DNA from: Bdellovibrionota bacterium
GTDB taxonomy: Bacteria > Bdellovibrionota_C > UBA2361 > JAFLCA01
Direction: 5' to 3'
DNA length: 64,000 bases
NCBI GenBank assembly: GCA_030584005.1
Contig: CP129486.1
Coordinates: forward strand, 623,556 to 687,555
Position numbers and translations under genes: made by a program. Every line of letters begins with the position of its first letter. Position 1 is the first letter of the stretch. Positions 27,746-36,768 of this stretch are shown here, in pieces. The notes under the pieces are model-generated. The model made no database searches. It saw nothing but the letters and a program-made list of their open reading frames with translations, and had not been told where the DNA came from.

Positions 27746-28717
27746 ATGATTCTTCTCACAGGCGGCGCAGGGTTTATCGGGAGTGCGGTGCTGCGCCATC
27801 TCAATGATCATGGTCGCCGAGACATTGTCGTTGTAGACCACCTAGCCTCTTCATCGAAGTGGCGGAACTTAGTCGGCAAGTCATTCGAGGATTATCTCGA
27901 TCGTGATGAACTGCTTAAGTATATCTTAAGCGATGCTCTCCCATTCAAGGTCAGGTCAATCGTTCACCTAGGGGCTTGTTCCTCCACCCTTGAAAGTGAT
28001 GCCGGATATCTCCTGCGCAACAATACCAAGTACACCCAGCATCTATGCGAGTATGCGATCAAACACGGAATCCGCTTCGTGTACGCAAGCAGCGCGGCAA
28101 CGTATGGAGAGGGGCTTGCTGGATATGCCGACGACGAAACCAAATTGGACGCATTACGTCCGCTCAATGCCTATGGTTTCTCTAAGCACCTCTTCGATGT
28201 GTGGGCGCATCAACGCAATCTTTTCAAGCATATAGTTGGCCTCAAGTTCTTCAATGTCTTTGGACCAAACGAGTATCATAAGGGTGAGATGCGTAGCGTG
28301 CTGCACAAGGCCTATGCACAGGTCAGGGAAAGCGGAACTATTCGCCTCTATAAGTCTTACCGCAAGGAATACCCTGATGGCGGCCAGAAGCGTGACTTCA
28401 TATATGTGAAGGACTGTGCAGACGTCGTCATGTGGTTCCTCGACAACCCATCGGCGCATGGGCTCTTTAACCTGGGCAGCGGGCAAGCAAGAAGTTGGAA
28501 CGACCTTGCGGGAGCACTCTTTTCGGCGCTCAAAGTTCAGCCGCGCATCGAGTATATTGATATGCCCGACCAACTTCGTTCACAATATCAATACTTTACC
28601 GAGGCTCCCATGCAGAAGCTAAGAGCAGCCGGATACGCCAAACCTTTTACCTCGATCGAGGGGGCGGTGGCTGACTATGTACAAGCCCACCTGTCCAATC
28701 CCTGGCAGCACTACTGA
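27746..28717 (+). CDS. hldD: ADP-L-glycero-D-manno-heptose 6-epimerase
   Basis: Short-chain dehydrogenase/epimerase (323 aa) that makes ADP-L-glycero-D-manno-heptose for the LPS inner core. The N-terminal NAD(P) site is LTGGAGFIGSAVLRHL. The catalytic Y-x3-K is YGFSK near residue 142. The HldD-specific segments WRNLVGKSFEDYLDRDELL and KFFNVFGPNEYHKGEMRSV are present. It implies a heptose-containing LPS. It probably shares a transcript with the upstream GT39 gene. Confidence 0.95.
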   Translation: MILLTGGAGFIGSAVLRHLNDHGRRDIVVVDHLASSSKWRNLVGKSFEDYLDRDELLKYILSDALPFKVRSIVHLGACSSTLESDAGYLLRNNTKYTQHLCEYAIKHGIRFVYASSAATYGEGLAGYADDETKLDALRPLNAYGFSKHLFDVWAHQRNLFKHIVGLKFFNVFGPNEYHKGEMRSVLHKAYAQVRESGTIRLYKSYRKEYPDGGQKRDFIYVKDCADVVMWFLDNPSAHGLFNLGSGQARSWNDLAGALFSALKVQPRIEYIDMPDQLRSQYQYFTEAPMQKLRAAGYAKPFTSIEGAVADYVQAHLSNPWQHY

Positions 28718-28930
28718 TGTTTGCCTTTTCCGCAATATCTCTTTATAAATCGGGGCCTTCTCCGAGAAGCAGCGTGGTGGCAGTAGTTGCCACGTAAGAA
28801 GCCCGTCTCGCCCAGTATCTCGTGAATCAGTCGACGATGAGGGAGAGAGTGCGGTTAGGGAACGCTGTGCAGCCGTAATCTCGCACAGCATTGCGCTGAC
28901 GTTGCGCGGGTATCTTGTGAGACACCTTTT

Positions 28931-29092
28931 ATGAAGCGAACATATAAACCAAGCCGCAAAAGCCGCCAGAGCACCCATGGATTTCGCCGCCGCATGCGCA
29001 CCAAGGGGGGCAGAAAGGTCCTCAACGCTCGCCGCAAACAGGGACGCAAACGCATTTCAGTGACTTCCCCCCGTAAGGGACAGCGTCGATAA
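28931..29092 (+). CDS. rpmH: 50S ribosomal protein L34
   Basis: A 53-residue, Arg/Lys-rich protein starting [12 protein letters not shown] and containing [20 protein letters not shown], the L34 signature. It heads the conserved rpmH-rnpA-yidD-yidC-mnmE block. The C-terminal tail ([12 protein letters not shown]) is slightly longer than the usual 44-46 residues. In many genomes dnaA lies upstream on the other side; here hldD does, and I see no DnaA-box cluster in the 213-base spacer. Confidence 0.97.
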   Translation: MKRTYKPSRKSRQSTHGFRRRMRTKGGRKVLNARRKQGRKRISVTSPRKGQRR

Positions 29093-29112
29093 GGCGTGAA
29101 GGCACACCCACC

Positions 29113-29490
29113 TTGAGCTACTCTGCTTCCCGTGTGTCTGATCAGTGCTTACCAAAAGCTTCGCGTCTGCTGCGCCACGCCGAATTCTCTAATGTGCACG
29201 ACCATGGCAAGAAGTGGGCTACCCGCTTATTGGTGGTGTACGTTGCGCCTTCCACCCTTCAAACATCGCGGCTCGGACTGACGGTGAGCCGTAAGGTTGA
29301 TAAGCGCGCAGTTGTTCGTAATCGGATTAAACGCCGTATCAGGGAGGTTTTTCGCATGCATCGCGCGATGTTCCTTGGGAATTTTGACATCGTGGTTGTA
29401 GCACGACAGAATGCAGCCACAGCAGAGTACAAGGCTTTGAAAAACGACATCCTTATGGCGTGGCGCCGCTTGTCGGTTCTGGCGAAATAA
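29113..29490 (+). CDS. rnpA: Ribonuclease P protein component
   Basis: Protein subunit of RNase P, which trims tRNA 5' leaders. It has 125 residues, with the RNA-binding motif [20 protein letters not shown] around residues 59-78. The TTG at 29113 is the first usable start, 20 bases after rpmH; it gives a ~15-residue lead before the conserved L-P-K-A-S-R-L-L. The RNase P RNA gene is not in this window. Confidence 0.95.
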   Translation: MSYSASRVSDQCLPKASRLLRHAEFSNVHDHGKKWATRLLVVYVAPSTLQTSRLGLTVSRKVDKRAVVRNRIKRRIREVFRMHRAMFLGNFDIVVVARQNAATAEYKALKNDILMAWRRLSVLAK

Positions 29491-29555
29491 GGCATTGGTC
29501 GGAGCACATCTTCGGCTCTGGGGATGAAACTTTGAACGACCCTGCCACGAGGAGT

Positions 29556-29804
29556 ATGAGGAACCCTCTCATTGCATGCTTGAGATTGTATCGATACCTC
29601 ATATCTCCGTTACTTGGCGATCACTGTCGATTCACCCCCAGCTGCTCTGCCTATGCGGAACAAGCAATCTTGGAGCACGGGACGCTACGAGGAGCGAAGC
29701 TCGCCTGGCATCGCCTGATTCGATGCCACCCCTGGTGCAACGGCGGCTTTGATCCGGTGCCTGGAAGACAGCAACATTCATGGACGACAAAAGAACCCAG
29801 CTAG
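29556..29804 (+). CDS. yidD: Membrane protein insertion efficiency factor YidD
   Basis: Small amphipathic protein (82 aa from ATG 29556) that assists YidC-mediated insertion. Signature: [28 protein letters not shown], with the three conserved cysteines, then [16 protein letters not shown] at 29532 would add eight residues and has a better-spaced purine-rich box (GGGGA), so the start is uncertain. It overlaps the beginning of yidC by 25 bases. Confidence 0.92.
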   Translation: MRNPLIACLRLYRYLISPLLGDHCRFTPSCSAYAEQAILEHGTLRGAKLAWHRLIRCHPWCNGGFDPVPGRQQHSWTTKEPS

Positions 29805-31491
29805 CAATTCTCCTATCCCTCTTGGTAGTGATCTTCTACTGGAGGTTCGTATTTCCGGCTCAGGAGCCGCTTCCCACGCATTCCGAAGCGCTGAGTCCGG
29901 TAACTCAGACCCCTTCCACTGCGACTGGACAAACCCCCAGCGCGCTCTATTCAGCAAGCGTCGGCTCCTGCTGCGCCGGCCAATATCGCTTCAGCCCCCA
30001 GCGCTGACGAGATCAGCAGGGCCCCGGTCACGGTTATCGAAACGACCAAGTTCCGTGTTCAGCTCGTGCACCTGGGTGCACGTGCTCGCTCGCTGCAATT
30101 ACTGCGGCATAAAGCAAAGGCTACTGCCGAGGACCCCTATCAGCTAGTACATTCCACTTCGTCTTCCCCACTCCCACTAGGGGTGTATTTTGGCGATCAA
30201 TCCGATGCATCCATTCTCTATCAGGTCGATGGCATATCACGCCCGGTTGATCCGAAAGACGGCATAGTCAGGCTCGCTGAACATGATGACGTCTCGATCA
30301 GTATGAGCGGAGTAGCCGCAGATGGTTCCAGAATAAGAAAGATTTTTCATTTCTTCGGCAACAACTATCTTTTTAACCTTGAAGTCGCGGTGGAACGGCC
30401 GGTCCTCGATGGCACAAAGGTATGGCTTGAATGGAGCTATCACTTGCCTCAAGAGATAGTACAGCAGAGCTACAACCAGTCCTCGATTAAATTCCTAGAG
30501 GACTCCAGTGTGACTACGGAGTTACTATCGGCGATCAGTCCTGAGACCAAGGAGGCCATCACGGGCCGATGGATCGGTGTCGGCGACTACTACTTTATTG
30601 CCACCGTCATTGCGCCTCAGAGCGGACAGCTGCGCTATGAGAACCGCAACTATGATTTCCTGGTAAGAGCGGCGGGGAGCGAGTCCGGTGGTAGTTTCTC
30701 GGTGTACGCGGGACCGAAGCAGCATGTCGAGATGGAGCCGGCCCGCTTGTCTCTTGAGAAGAGCATCGACCTCGGTTGGTTTACCTTCTTGGCCTACCCA
30801 TTGTTGGTAGTGCTACGATTTTTTCTACAGTCTGCTCTCCAACTACGGCTTGGCAATTGTCCTGCTCACCATCTGCATAAAGGCCATATTCTTGCCCCTG
30901 ACCCAGGCAAGTTTGAATTCCATGAAGGCCATGCAGGATCTCCAGCCGGAGATTAAGGCTCTGAGAGAGCGAATCAAGGACCCAACTCAGCTCAATCAGG
31001 AGATGATGGCCCTTTACAAGAAACGGGGGGTAAATCCGCTCGGGGGGTGCCTTCCGATGCTGATCCAGATCCCGGTGTTTTTGGGGCTCTATAATGCCTT
31101 GCTGAACGCCATTGAGCTCCGGCACGCCCCTTTCGCCCTGTGGATTCAGGATCTCTCTGAGCCGGAGTATTTACACATCCTGGGGCTTCCCATTCCTGTG
31201 ATGCTTCTGATCATGGGGGCGAGCATGTTCGTGCAGCAGTGGCTTACCCCATCGCCAAACATGGATCCAACCCAACGCAAGGTACTGCTCTTCATGCCGG
31301 TGATATTCACGATAATGTTCATCGCAATCCCTCTACCCGCCGGTCTTGTATTGTATTGGTTAGTGAATAACTTCATGTCTATTATCCAGCAGATCTCCCT
31401 GTATCGACCATCGAAGCTGTCGCCAGGCAGGGCAACTGCGGTCGGCGGTATCGTCATATTTCTCTGCTCATATGCGCTTACGTTGCTGTAG
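29780..31491 (+). CDS. yidC: Membrane protein insertase YidC, reading frame broken twice
   Basis: Inserts and folds inner-membrane proteins, alone or with SecYEG. The protein is spread over three frames: N-terminal anchor and Ser/Thr/Pro linker from 29780, periplasmic domain in the next frame (about 29955-30820), then the membrane core ([40 protein letters not shown]) in the third frame to 31491. Each change is equivalent to one surplus base. The second is a run of six T at 30819-30824; with five T the frame reads [18 protein letters not shown], the expected family sequence. YidC is essential and all domains are otherwise intact, so sequencing error is the simplest reading. Confidence 0.9.
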
Positions 31492-31593
31492 CGACCGCAC
31501 TGGCGCGGCTCGAAGAGCTAGATACACTGAGAAGTTCGGGGCAAGTAAGAAGGTGGTTTTTGTCTTGATGAATCAATCCAACAACGGCTGCTC

Positions 31594-32977
31594 ATGACTG
31601 AGGTTTCAACTATCGGCGCACTGGCTACAGCACCTGCCCCTGCCGGGCTCGCCGTTATCAGAGTGAGCGGTCCTCGCACCAAGGTGGCGCTACGATCGCT
31701 TTTTCAATCGAAGAAGAACCCGGTTGACGATCCACGGAGGCTGATCTTAGGGGACCTCTTGGATTTTGAAACGGGGCAGATAATAGATAAAGCGCTTGCC
31801 GTATATATGCCGGGGCCGAATAGCTACACGGGCGAGGATGTCGGCGAGTTTCAGTTTCACGGAAGTCCGCGCCTGGTAGAGCGTATTCTTCGTTCCCTCT
31901 TCGCATTTGGGATTAGTCCGGCCGAGCCAGGTGAATTCACCAAGAGGGCCTTCCTTAATGGCAAGCTTGATCTGGTGCAAGCCGAAGCCATCGCTGCTCT
32001 TATAAGCGCAACCTCCGATACCGCATTACGCATCGCTGGCGAGCAGCTCAAAGGACGATTCAGCGACTCCATACAGCTCATCGGGGAGCCGCTCAGGGAC
32101 GTACTCGCGGAGATAGAAGCAACCCTTGATTTCCCTGAGGAACCGATCGATACGAAGAAAAGCGATACGCTAAGGCTCGCTCTTGAGGGCTCGCGCGACC
32201 GGCTGATTGAGTTAATAGGCTCATACTCATACGGCCATGTTGTTCGAGAGGGTTTTCGAGTCCTACTGTGTGGACCTCCTAACTCCGGTAAATCCAGCAT
32301 CCTCAATCTTATCCTGGGGCGGCCGCGCGCTCTGGTATCCGATATTTCTGGAAACCACCCGCGATATAATAGAAGAGCAGGTCGAGATGCGCGGCTATCG
32401 CTTCGTCTTCTGCGACTCAGCTGGTCTTCGAGAGAGCGACGATAAAGTGGAACAGATGGGGATTGAGCTTGCCAAAGAGCGGGTGGGCTGGGCGGATCTC
32501 GTTCTCCTGGTGGCTGATGCAACGGACGAAAACAGACCGTGGGAAAAAGTCTTGCCCCTGCTGCAGCGGCAAGCCCGCCGTATCTGGCTGGTGATCAACA
32601 AGATTGATCTGAATCCAAACTCGATTGGAAATATCGTCTGTGATTCGCGGATCTGCGCCCAAAACTTCTATTTATCGGCAAAGACCAAGGATGGCTTTGC
32701 AGCACTCCAAGACGCGCTCGTAGAAGAGCTTAAGGGCCGTATTCCCGAGAGCAACGACGAGAGTACGATTGTGGTCAATGAACGTCATCGTGACTGCCTT
32801 GCCAAGGCGGAAGGGGCCTTGGAGAGAGCGGTGAGTGGGCTGAAGAATAGCACCCCCCTTGAGGTTGTGGCGGAGGATATCCGATCGGCTTTGCGGTCCC
32901 TCGAAGAACTCGTCGGGAAAACGTACACCGAAGATATTCTGGGGAGAATCTTCTCCCGCTTTTGTATCGGCAAATGA
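31594..32977 (+). CDS. mnmE: tRNA modification GTPase MnmE, reading frame broken once
   Basis: With MnmG it makes 5-carboxymethylaminomethyl uridine at the tRNA wobble position. The N-terminal domain (STIGALATAPAPAGLAVIRVSG) and helical domain (EFTKRAFLNGKLDLVQAEA) are in one frame. The G domain starts there (G-P-P-N-S-G-K-S-S) and continues in the next frame (DSAGLRESDD, NKID). Removing one A from AAA at 32352-32354 restores S-G-T-T-R-D, the exact G2 motif, which strongly suggests a single-base sequence error. The protein ends in FCIGK, the catalytic C-terminal motif. Its stop overlaps the MEMO gene start (ATGA). Confidence 0.93.
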
Positions 32978-34218
32978 ATCAGATGTCTTTGCTCCAGTAT
33001 CCGAAATTGCGTTGGCCACTGGACGTGCGACTGCAGAAGTTCGGGGATAAGGAGGCAATTATTCTGCAATGCCCCCTTGGCATCACCCCGCAGCCCCTCG
33101 CCTTGCACAGCGCCGTTGCTCCACTTCTGCAATGTTTCGATGGCTCCTTGAGCGTGGAGCAGATTGCAGAACGCTTTGCCCAGTTCGGCGTAACCCCGGC
33201 GCTTGTAATGGAGATCGCGGAGTTGCTTGAGAAGCATCTATTCCTCGCCACTCCCAGTTATTTCTCTGCAGAGCGAAACGCGAGAGAGTCTTTTCGTGAT
33301 GGCGCAGTGCGGTCGGCCGCCCTCGCCGGCATCAGTTATGCGGCGGAGCCCGAAGCGCTACGAAAAGAGGTCGCCTCGTACTTGTCTCTGGGGACTCCTC
33401 TTGTCACCGAGCGCGCAAGATCCATGGTCGGATTTGTCGCTCCTCATATCGACTATCGGCGTGGCCATAGTTGCTATGGGCGGAGCTACGCTCAATTGCC
33501 CGCCGAACCTCGTACGTACGTCCTGATTGGAACATCCCACCAGTTCAGTAAACGGCTCTTTCACCTTACGAAGAAGGATTTTGCGACCCCCCTTGGGACG
33601 ATACGCTGCCATCGGGATGCCGTAGAGTCGATTGCACTGCGATTGGGTAAGGAGCGTGCATTCGCTGATGAGTTCCTGCACCGCAGAGAACATTCTCTTG
33701 AGCTTCAGTTGCCCTTCCTCGCCATGATCGCCAGGGAGAGCACGATTATCCCAATTCTCGTCGGCAGTTTTCATGAGTTCGTTTCCCAGGGAGTACTGCC
33801 TGAAAGCTCCGAGGAGTACTGCGCATTCGCCGAGGGGCTGACCGAGCTACTGAGGGCATTTCGAGCACAAGGCCATCCAGTGACTCTTCTCGCTGGAGTA
33901 GACATGGCTCATGTTGGTCGACACTTCGGAGATTCTAGTCCTCTATCTCCGGAGTTTATGGAAACGGTACGCCTGCGTGACCAGCAGTATCTGAGCGCTA
34001 TCGCTGCTCAGGACACAAAGGCCCTATTCGAACATATCGCCAGCGACAATGATGCGCGCAGAATATGCGGCTTTCCGACTATCTATACGGTGCTTGACGT
34101 TTTGAAGCGGCTGCACATCCACTATGATGCCAAAGTGTTCGATTACCAGCAGGCTGTAGACTATCAATCCGACTGCGCCGTCACCTTTGCCGGATTAGGC
34201 CTCTACGAAGTTTGCTGA
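32974..34218 (+). CDS. AmmeMemoRadiSam system protein B (MEMO1 family) with N-terminal PqqD-like extension
   Basis: A 414-residue protein starting at the ATG that overlaps the mnmE stop. Residues 1-90 resemble a PqqD-like winged helix (SVEQIAERFAQFGVTPALVMEI). Residues ~150-414 are the MEMO fold: FVAPHIDYRRGHSCYG, LIGTSHQ, HRREHSLELQLPFLA and AGVDMAHVGRHFGD supply the conserved His/Asp/Cys residues of the dioxygenase-like site. In the usual locus the AMMECR1 and radical-SAM partners are adjacent; neither is seen here. The biochemical role of bacterial MEMO proteins is not settled. Confidence 0.87.
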   Translation: MNQMSLLQYPKLRWPLDVRLQKFGDKEAIILQCPLGITPQPLALHSAVAPLLQCFDGSLSVEQIAERFAQFGVTPALVMEIAELLEKHLFLATPSYFSAERNARESFRDGAVRSAALAGISYAAEPEALRKEVASYLSLGTPLVTERARSMVGFVAPHIDYRRGHSCYGRSYAQLPAEPRTYVLIGTSHQFSKRLFHLTKKDFATPLGTIRCHRDAVESIALRLGKERAFADEFLHRREHSLELQLPFLAMIARESTIIPILVGSFHEFVSQGVLPESSEEYCAFAEGLTELLRAFRAQGHPVTLLAGVDMAHVGRHFGDSSPLSPEFMETVRLRDQQYLSAIAAQDTKALFEHIASDNDARRICGFPTIYTVLDVLKRLHIHYDAKVFDYQQAVDYQSDCAVTFAGLGLYEVC

Positions 34219-34372
34219 TTCTTTCACTTTGCACACAAGGATTTGTTAGCGATTCCGCCGTCTTAACTAAATGCGCACACACTCCCTTTGTGGGATTACC
34301 TGAAGCAGTTCTTGCCGTTTGCGGATTAGTGGATATAGCGTGTATGTTTTAGCGTGTTTGCCTGAGGTTCGG

Positions 34373-34684
34373 ATGGAAGAGCAAAATTTCTTTGAAAAGT
34401 TTGGTCTTGAAGTAAAGTCCGGTGATGTTGAGGTTGGATCGACCTACCCCATTTACGGGATGATCACAAAATTGCTGGACGATACCCCAGGGCACGTCGT
34501 TGCCGAGATCAATTTCTCGATACATGCAAGGATGACCATACCGGATCAGAGTAAGGTTGAGATCCTCAAAGAGAGAGCCTTTGAGCCCGGTATTTTTGTA
34601 TCTACGGTGCTTGCAAAGGGCGAGGTCATCGAAGTCGAATGTTCTACCGTCGTGTTCGGCCGTAAGCAGCAGTTCAGCGCTTAG
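34373..34684 (+). CDS. Small conserved-looking hypothetical protein (103 aa)
   Basis: Unrecognised acidic protein, starting at ATG 34373 with GAGG about eight bases upstream. It looks like a mostly beta, compact domain: VEVGSTYPIYGMITKLLDD, HVVAEINFSIHARMTI, EPGIFVSTVLAKGEVIEVECSTVVFG. No signal peptide or Cys-rich motif. Composition and alternation suggest a real small domain, perhaps PilZ-like or SH3-like in size, but I would not name it. It stands alone between MEMO and lepB. Confidence 0.6.
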   Translation: MEEQNFFEKFGLEVKSGDVEVGSTYPIYGMITKLLDDTPGHVVAEINFSIHARMTIPDQSKVEILKERAFEPGIFVSTVLAKGEVIEVECSTVVFGRKQQFSA

Positions 34685-34939
34685 CCGCGATATTACAGGA
34701 AACCAAACCCTCGGCCTTAGAAGGTCTGGGGATGGGTTGGCCAGTTCTGAGAATACACTCAATTTACCCAGACTTTCCTGCGCTTGCCGCTCCCCTCCCT
34801 ATCCATTAGAGACGACTGCGGGGCCTGTAACCGCTCCTTTAAACCTGCTATCCTCCCAAAAATCTCCCCCTCAGGAGCTCCATGCAGCGAGCTTTGGTGA
34901 GGGATGCTGTCAGGGAAGTGGTCGTCGGATTACAACTTC

Positions 34940-35607
34940 ATGGAAGAAGCTCCCAAATTGGACTCACCGCAGGAGGTGACTCCCCAGAGCAGCGCGATTC
35001 CCAAATGGCGCACCGATCTTGGCGAGGTGCTCATTTCTAAGAACATTAGCGATCTTCCTGGCTGCGGCATTTCTCCTGCGTGCATCGGTCGTCGAGCCGT
35101 TCAAAATCCCATCTGGATCGATGCGCCCCACCCTGAAGGAAGGGGATCATATCCTTGTGAGCAAACTGAGCTATGGCCTGCGGGCTCCCTTCCTCTCAAA
35201 AACGGTCTACCAATACTCTGCGCCACGGGCGTGGGGACATTGTGGTGTTTACTCGCCCTGACGATCCGACCACCTTGGAGAATGAGTCCAAAGACAACAT
35301 TATAAAACGCATCGTCGGGTTACCAGGCGATATCATTGAAGTCAAGGACACCCGGGTGTACATCAACCACCAGCCTTTACGAGAAACCTACGCACATTGG
35401 GATCCGGTGCGGTTTCGTGAGGGGAACTTCGACCCGGAGACTATCCCTTCCGGAAAGGTATTTGTACTTGGCGACAACCGAGATCACTCGAAAGATTCCC
35501 GGTTTTGGAACGATCCATTCTTACCGATAGAACGCATCAAGGGCCGCGCGCTGTTTATTTACTGGTCTTGGAACGACATAGAACGCATCGGCAAGGTGCT
35601 TAAATAG
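34940..35607 (+). CDS. lepB: Signal peptidase I, reading frame broken twice
   Basis: Cleaves signal peptides on the periplasmic side of the inner membrane. The parts are in three frames: N-terminal lead from 34940, membrane helix and catalytic Ser (AIFLAAAFLLRASVVEPFKIPSGSMRPTL) in the next, and the rest (IIKRIVGLPGD with the catalytic Lys; GDNRDHSKDSR) in the third, ending at 35607. Both breaks equal one surplus base, near 35034-35036 (TTT) and near 35224-35230. All catalytic boxes are intact, so an error in the sequence is more likely than decay. An ATG at 34904 is an alternative start. Confidence 0.9.
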
Positions 35608-35787
35608 AAGCTGATTAGAGATTCGATTCAGTCTGTTAAGGATGTGTAGTGCACGCACTGGAAAAGAGCCGCATTTCACCCAAATTGCTTGGCTTAATAG
35701 GTGTGATGCCTGTAACCTATCAACGTTGCGCGGTTGCTGACGAGCACGTATGAATTGCCCTTCCAGAATATTGCTGCGGATAGTCCG

Positions 35788-36750
35788 ATGCAGATAACTC
35801 TCCTTCCATCTCCGATCATACTTTTAGTCTCGGGCAGAGACAGTCCGCGGTATCTTGACGCACGGCTCACCAACTCTATTCGCACTTTGAACTTATGCGA
35901 GGGGGTATTGGCAGCGTGCCTTTCACCGCAAGCGCGCACTCAAGGGCTCTTTCATGTATTCCGACTCGACACGGAACTGTTCTTGCTGCTGTGTGACGGC
36001 GGCAATCGGGAACATGTCATGGCCGAGTTCAAGCGATTTTTGGTAGCGGACCGAGTGAGCGTAGAGGACTGCTCGGACCGGCTCTCAGTGCTGCACTGTT
36101 GGTACCCCCCTGTAGACAGGCAGGTCAACGTTGATCTGGGGGAGTTCATCTCAAGCCACTATGAACTAGGCAAACAGGGAGCATGGCTGGGAGAGAAGGT
36201 GATCATACCTCGGTCCAGAACGGCTTATCCGGGCTGCGATCTAGTGGGACCCAAGGAGCATACTCAGAAATTCATGCAGCGTTGCTCGAAAGCTGGAGCA
36301 ATCCTCTCTCCTCACGAAAAGTTGCGTTGGTCGACCTTTGAAACAGCCATTCCTACCTTCCCTGACGTCATTCAGGAGAATTCATTCTTCCCCGAAGCTC
36401 GGTTAGAGCAGGCCCTCTCTTTCCACAAGGGCTGCTATGTGGGGCAAGAAGCTATTGAGCGACTGTACGCCCTTGGAAAGTTACCCCGTGAACTGCGCTA
36501 TTATCGGGGTGATGCAGACACGGCTGTGCAGCCTGGCGCTCCTGTACAAATGAAGGGAGATAGCCGTCTGATTGGGGAGGTCATTTCCTCAATTCAGATG
36601 GGGTCCAAGCAGATCATCGTGGCCTCCATTAAGATAGAGTCGCTACAGGATGGGGCGCAATTGGTTGTGGGAGCAGTTCCACTGACGCCAATCGCACGCG
36701 CTGTCGGCCAAGAAGCTTCGGGCGCTGACCTGGATGAGACCCCCACCTAG
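35788..36750 (+). CDS. ygfZ: Folate-binding YgfZ-family protein
   Basis: GcvT-like tetrahydrofolate-binding protein that helps maintain certain iron-sulfur enzymes. The YgfZ signature K-G-C-Y-V-G-Q-E is present near residue 215 with its conserved Cys. The start at ATG 35788 puts the family N-terminus (ITLLPSPIILLVSGRD) early; an in-frame TTG at 35734 is also possible. Length (320 aa) is normal. It follows lepB by about 180 bases and converges on the Ser/Thr kinase. Confidence 0.88.
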   Translation: MQITLLPSPIILLVSGRDSPRYLDARLTNSIRTLNLCEGVLAACLSPQARTQGLFHVFRLDTELFLLLCDGGNREHVMAEFKRFLVADRVSVEDCSDRLSVLHCWYPPVDRQVNVDLGEFISSHYELGKQGAWLGEKVIIPRSRTAYPGCDLVGPKEHTQKFMQRCSKAGAILSPHEKLRWSTFETAIPTFPDVIQENSFFPEARLEQALSFHKGCYVGQEAIERLYALGKLPRELRYYRGDADTAVQPGAPVQMKGDSRLIGEVISSIQMGSKQIIVASIKIESLQDGAQLVVGAVPLTPIARAVGQEASGADLDETPT

Positions 36751-36768
36751 CCGCAATGTTGCGTGAGG

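Noticed and set aside
28718-28930. Possible oriC/dnaA region by analogy with other rpmH loci
   Set aside because: No dnaA gene and no cluster of TTATCCACA-type boxes; the upstream gene is hldD.
29780-35607. Programmed ribosomal frameshifting in yidC, mnmE and lepB
   Set aside because: Different sites without shared slippery motifs, mixed direction when ctaB is included, and restoration of exact family motifs by one-base edits.
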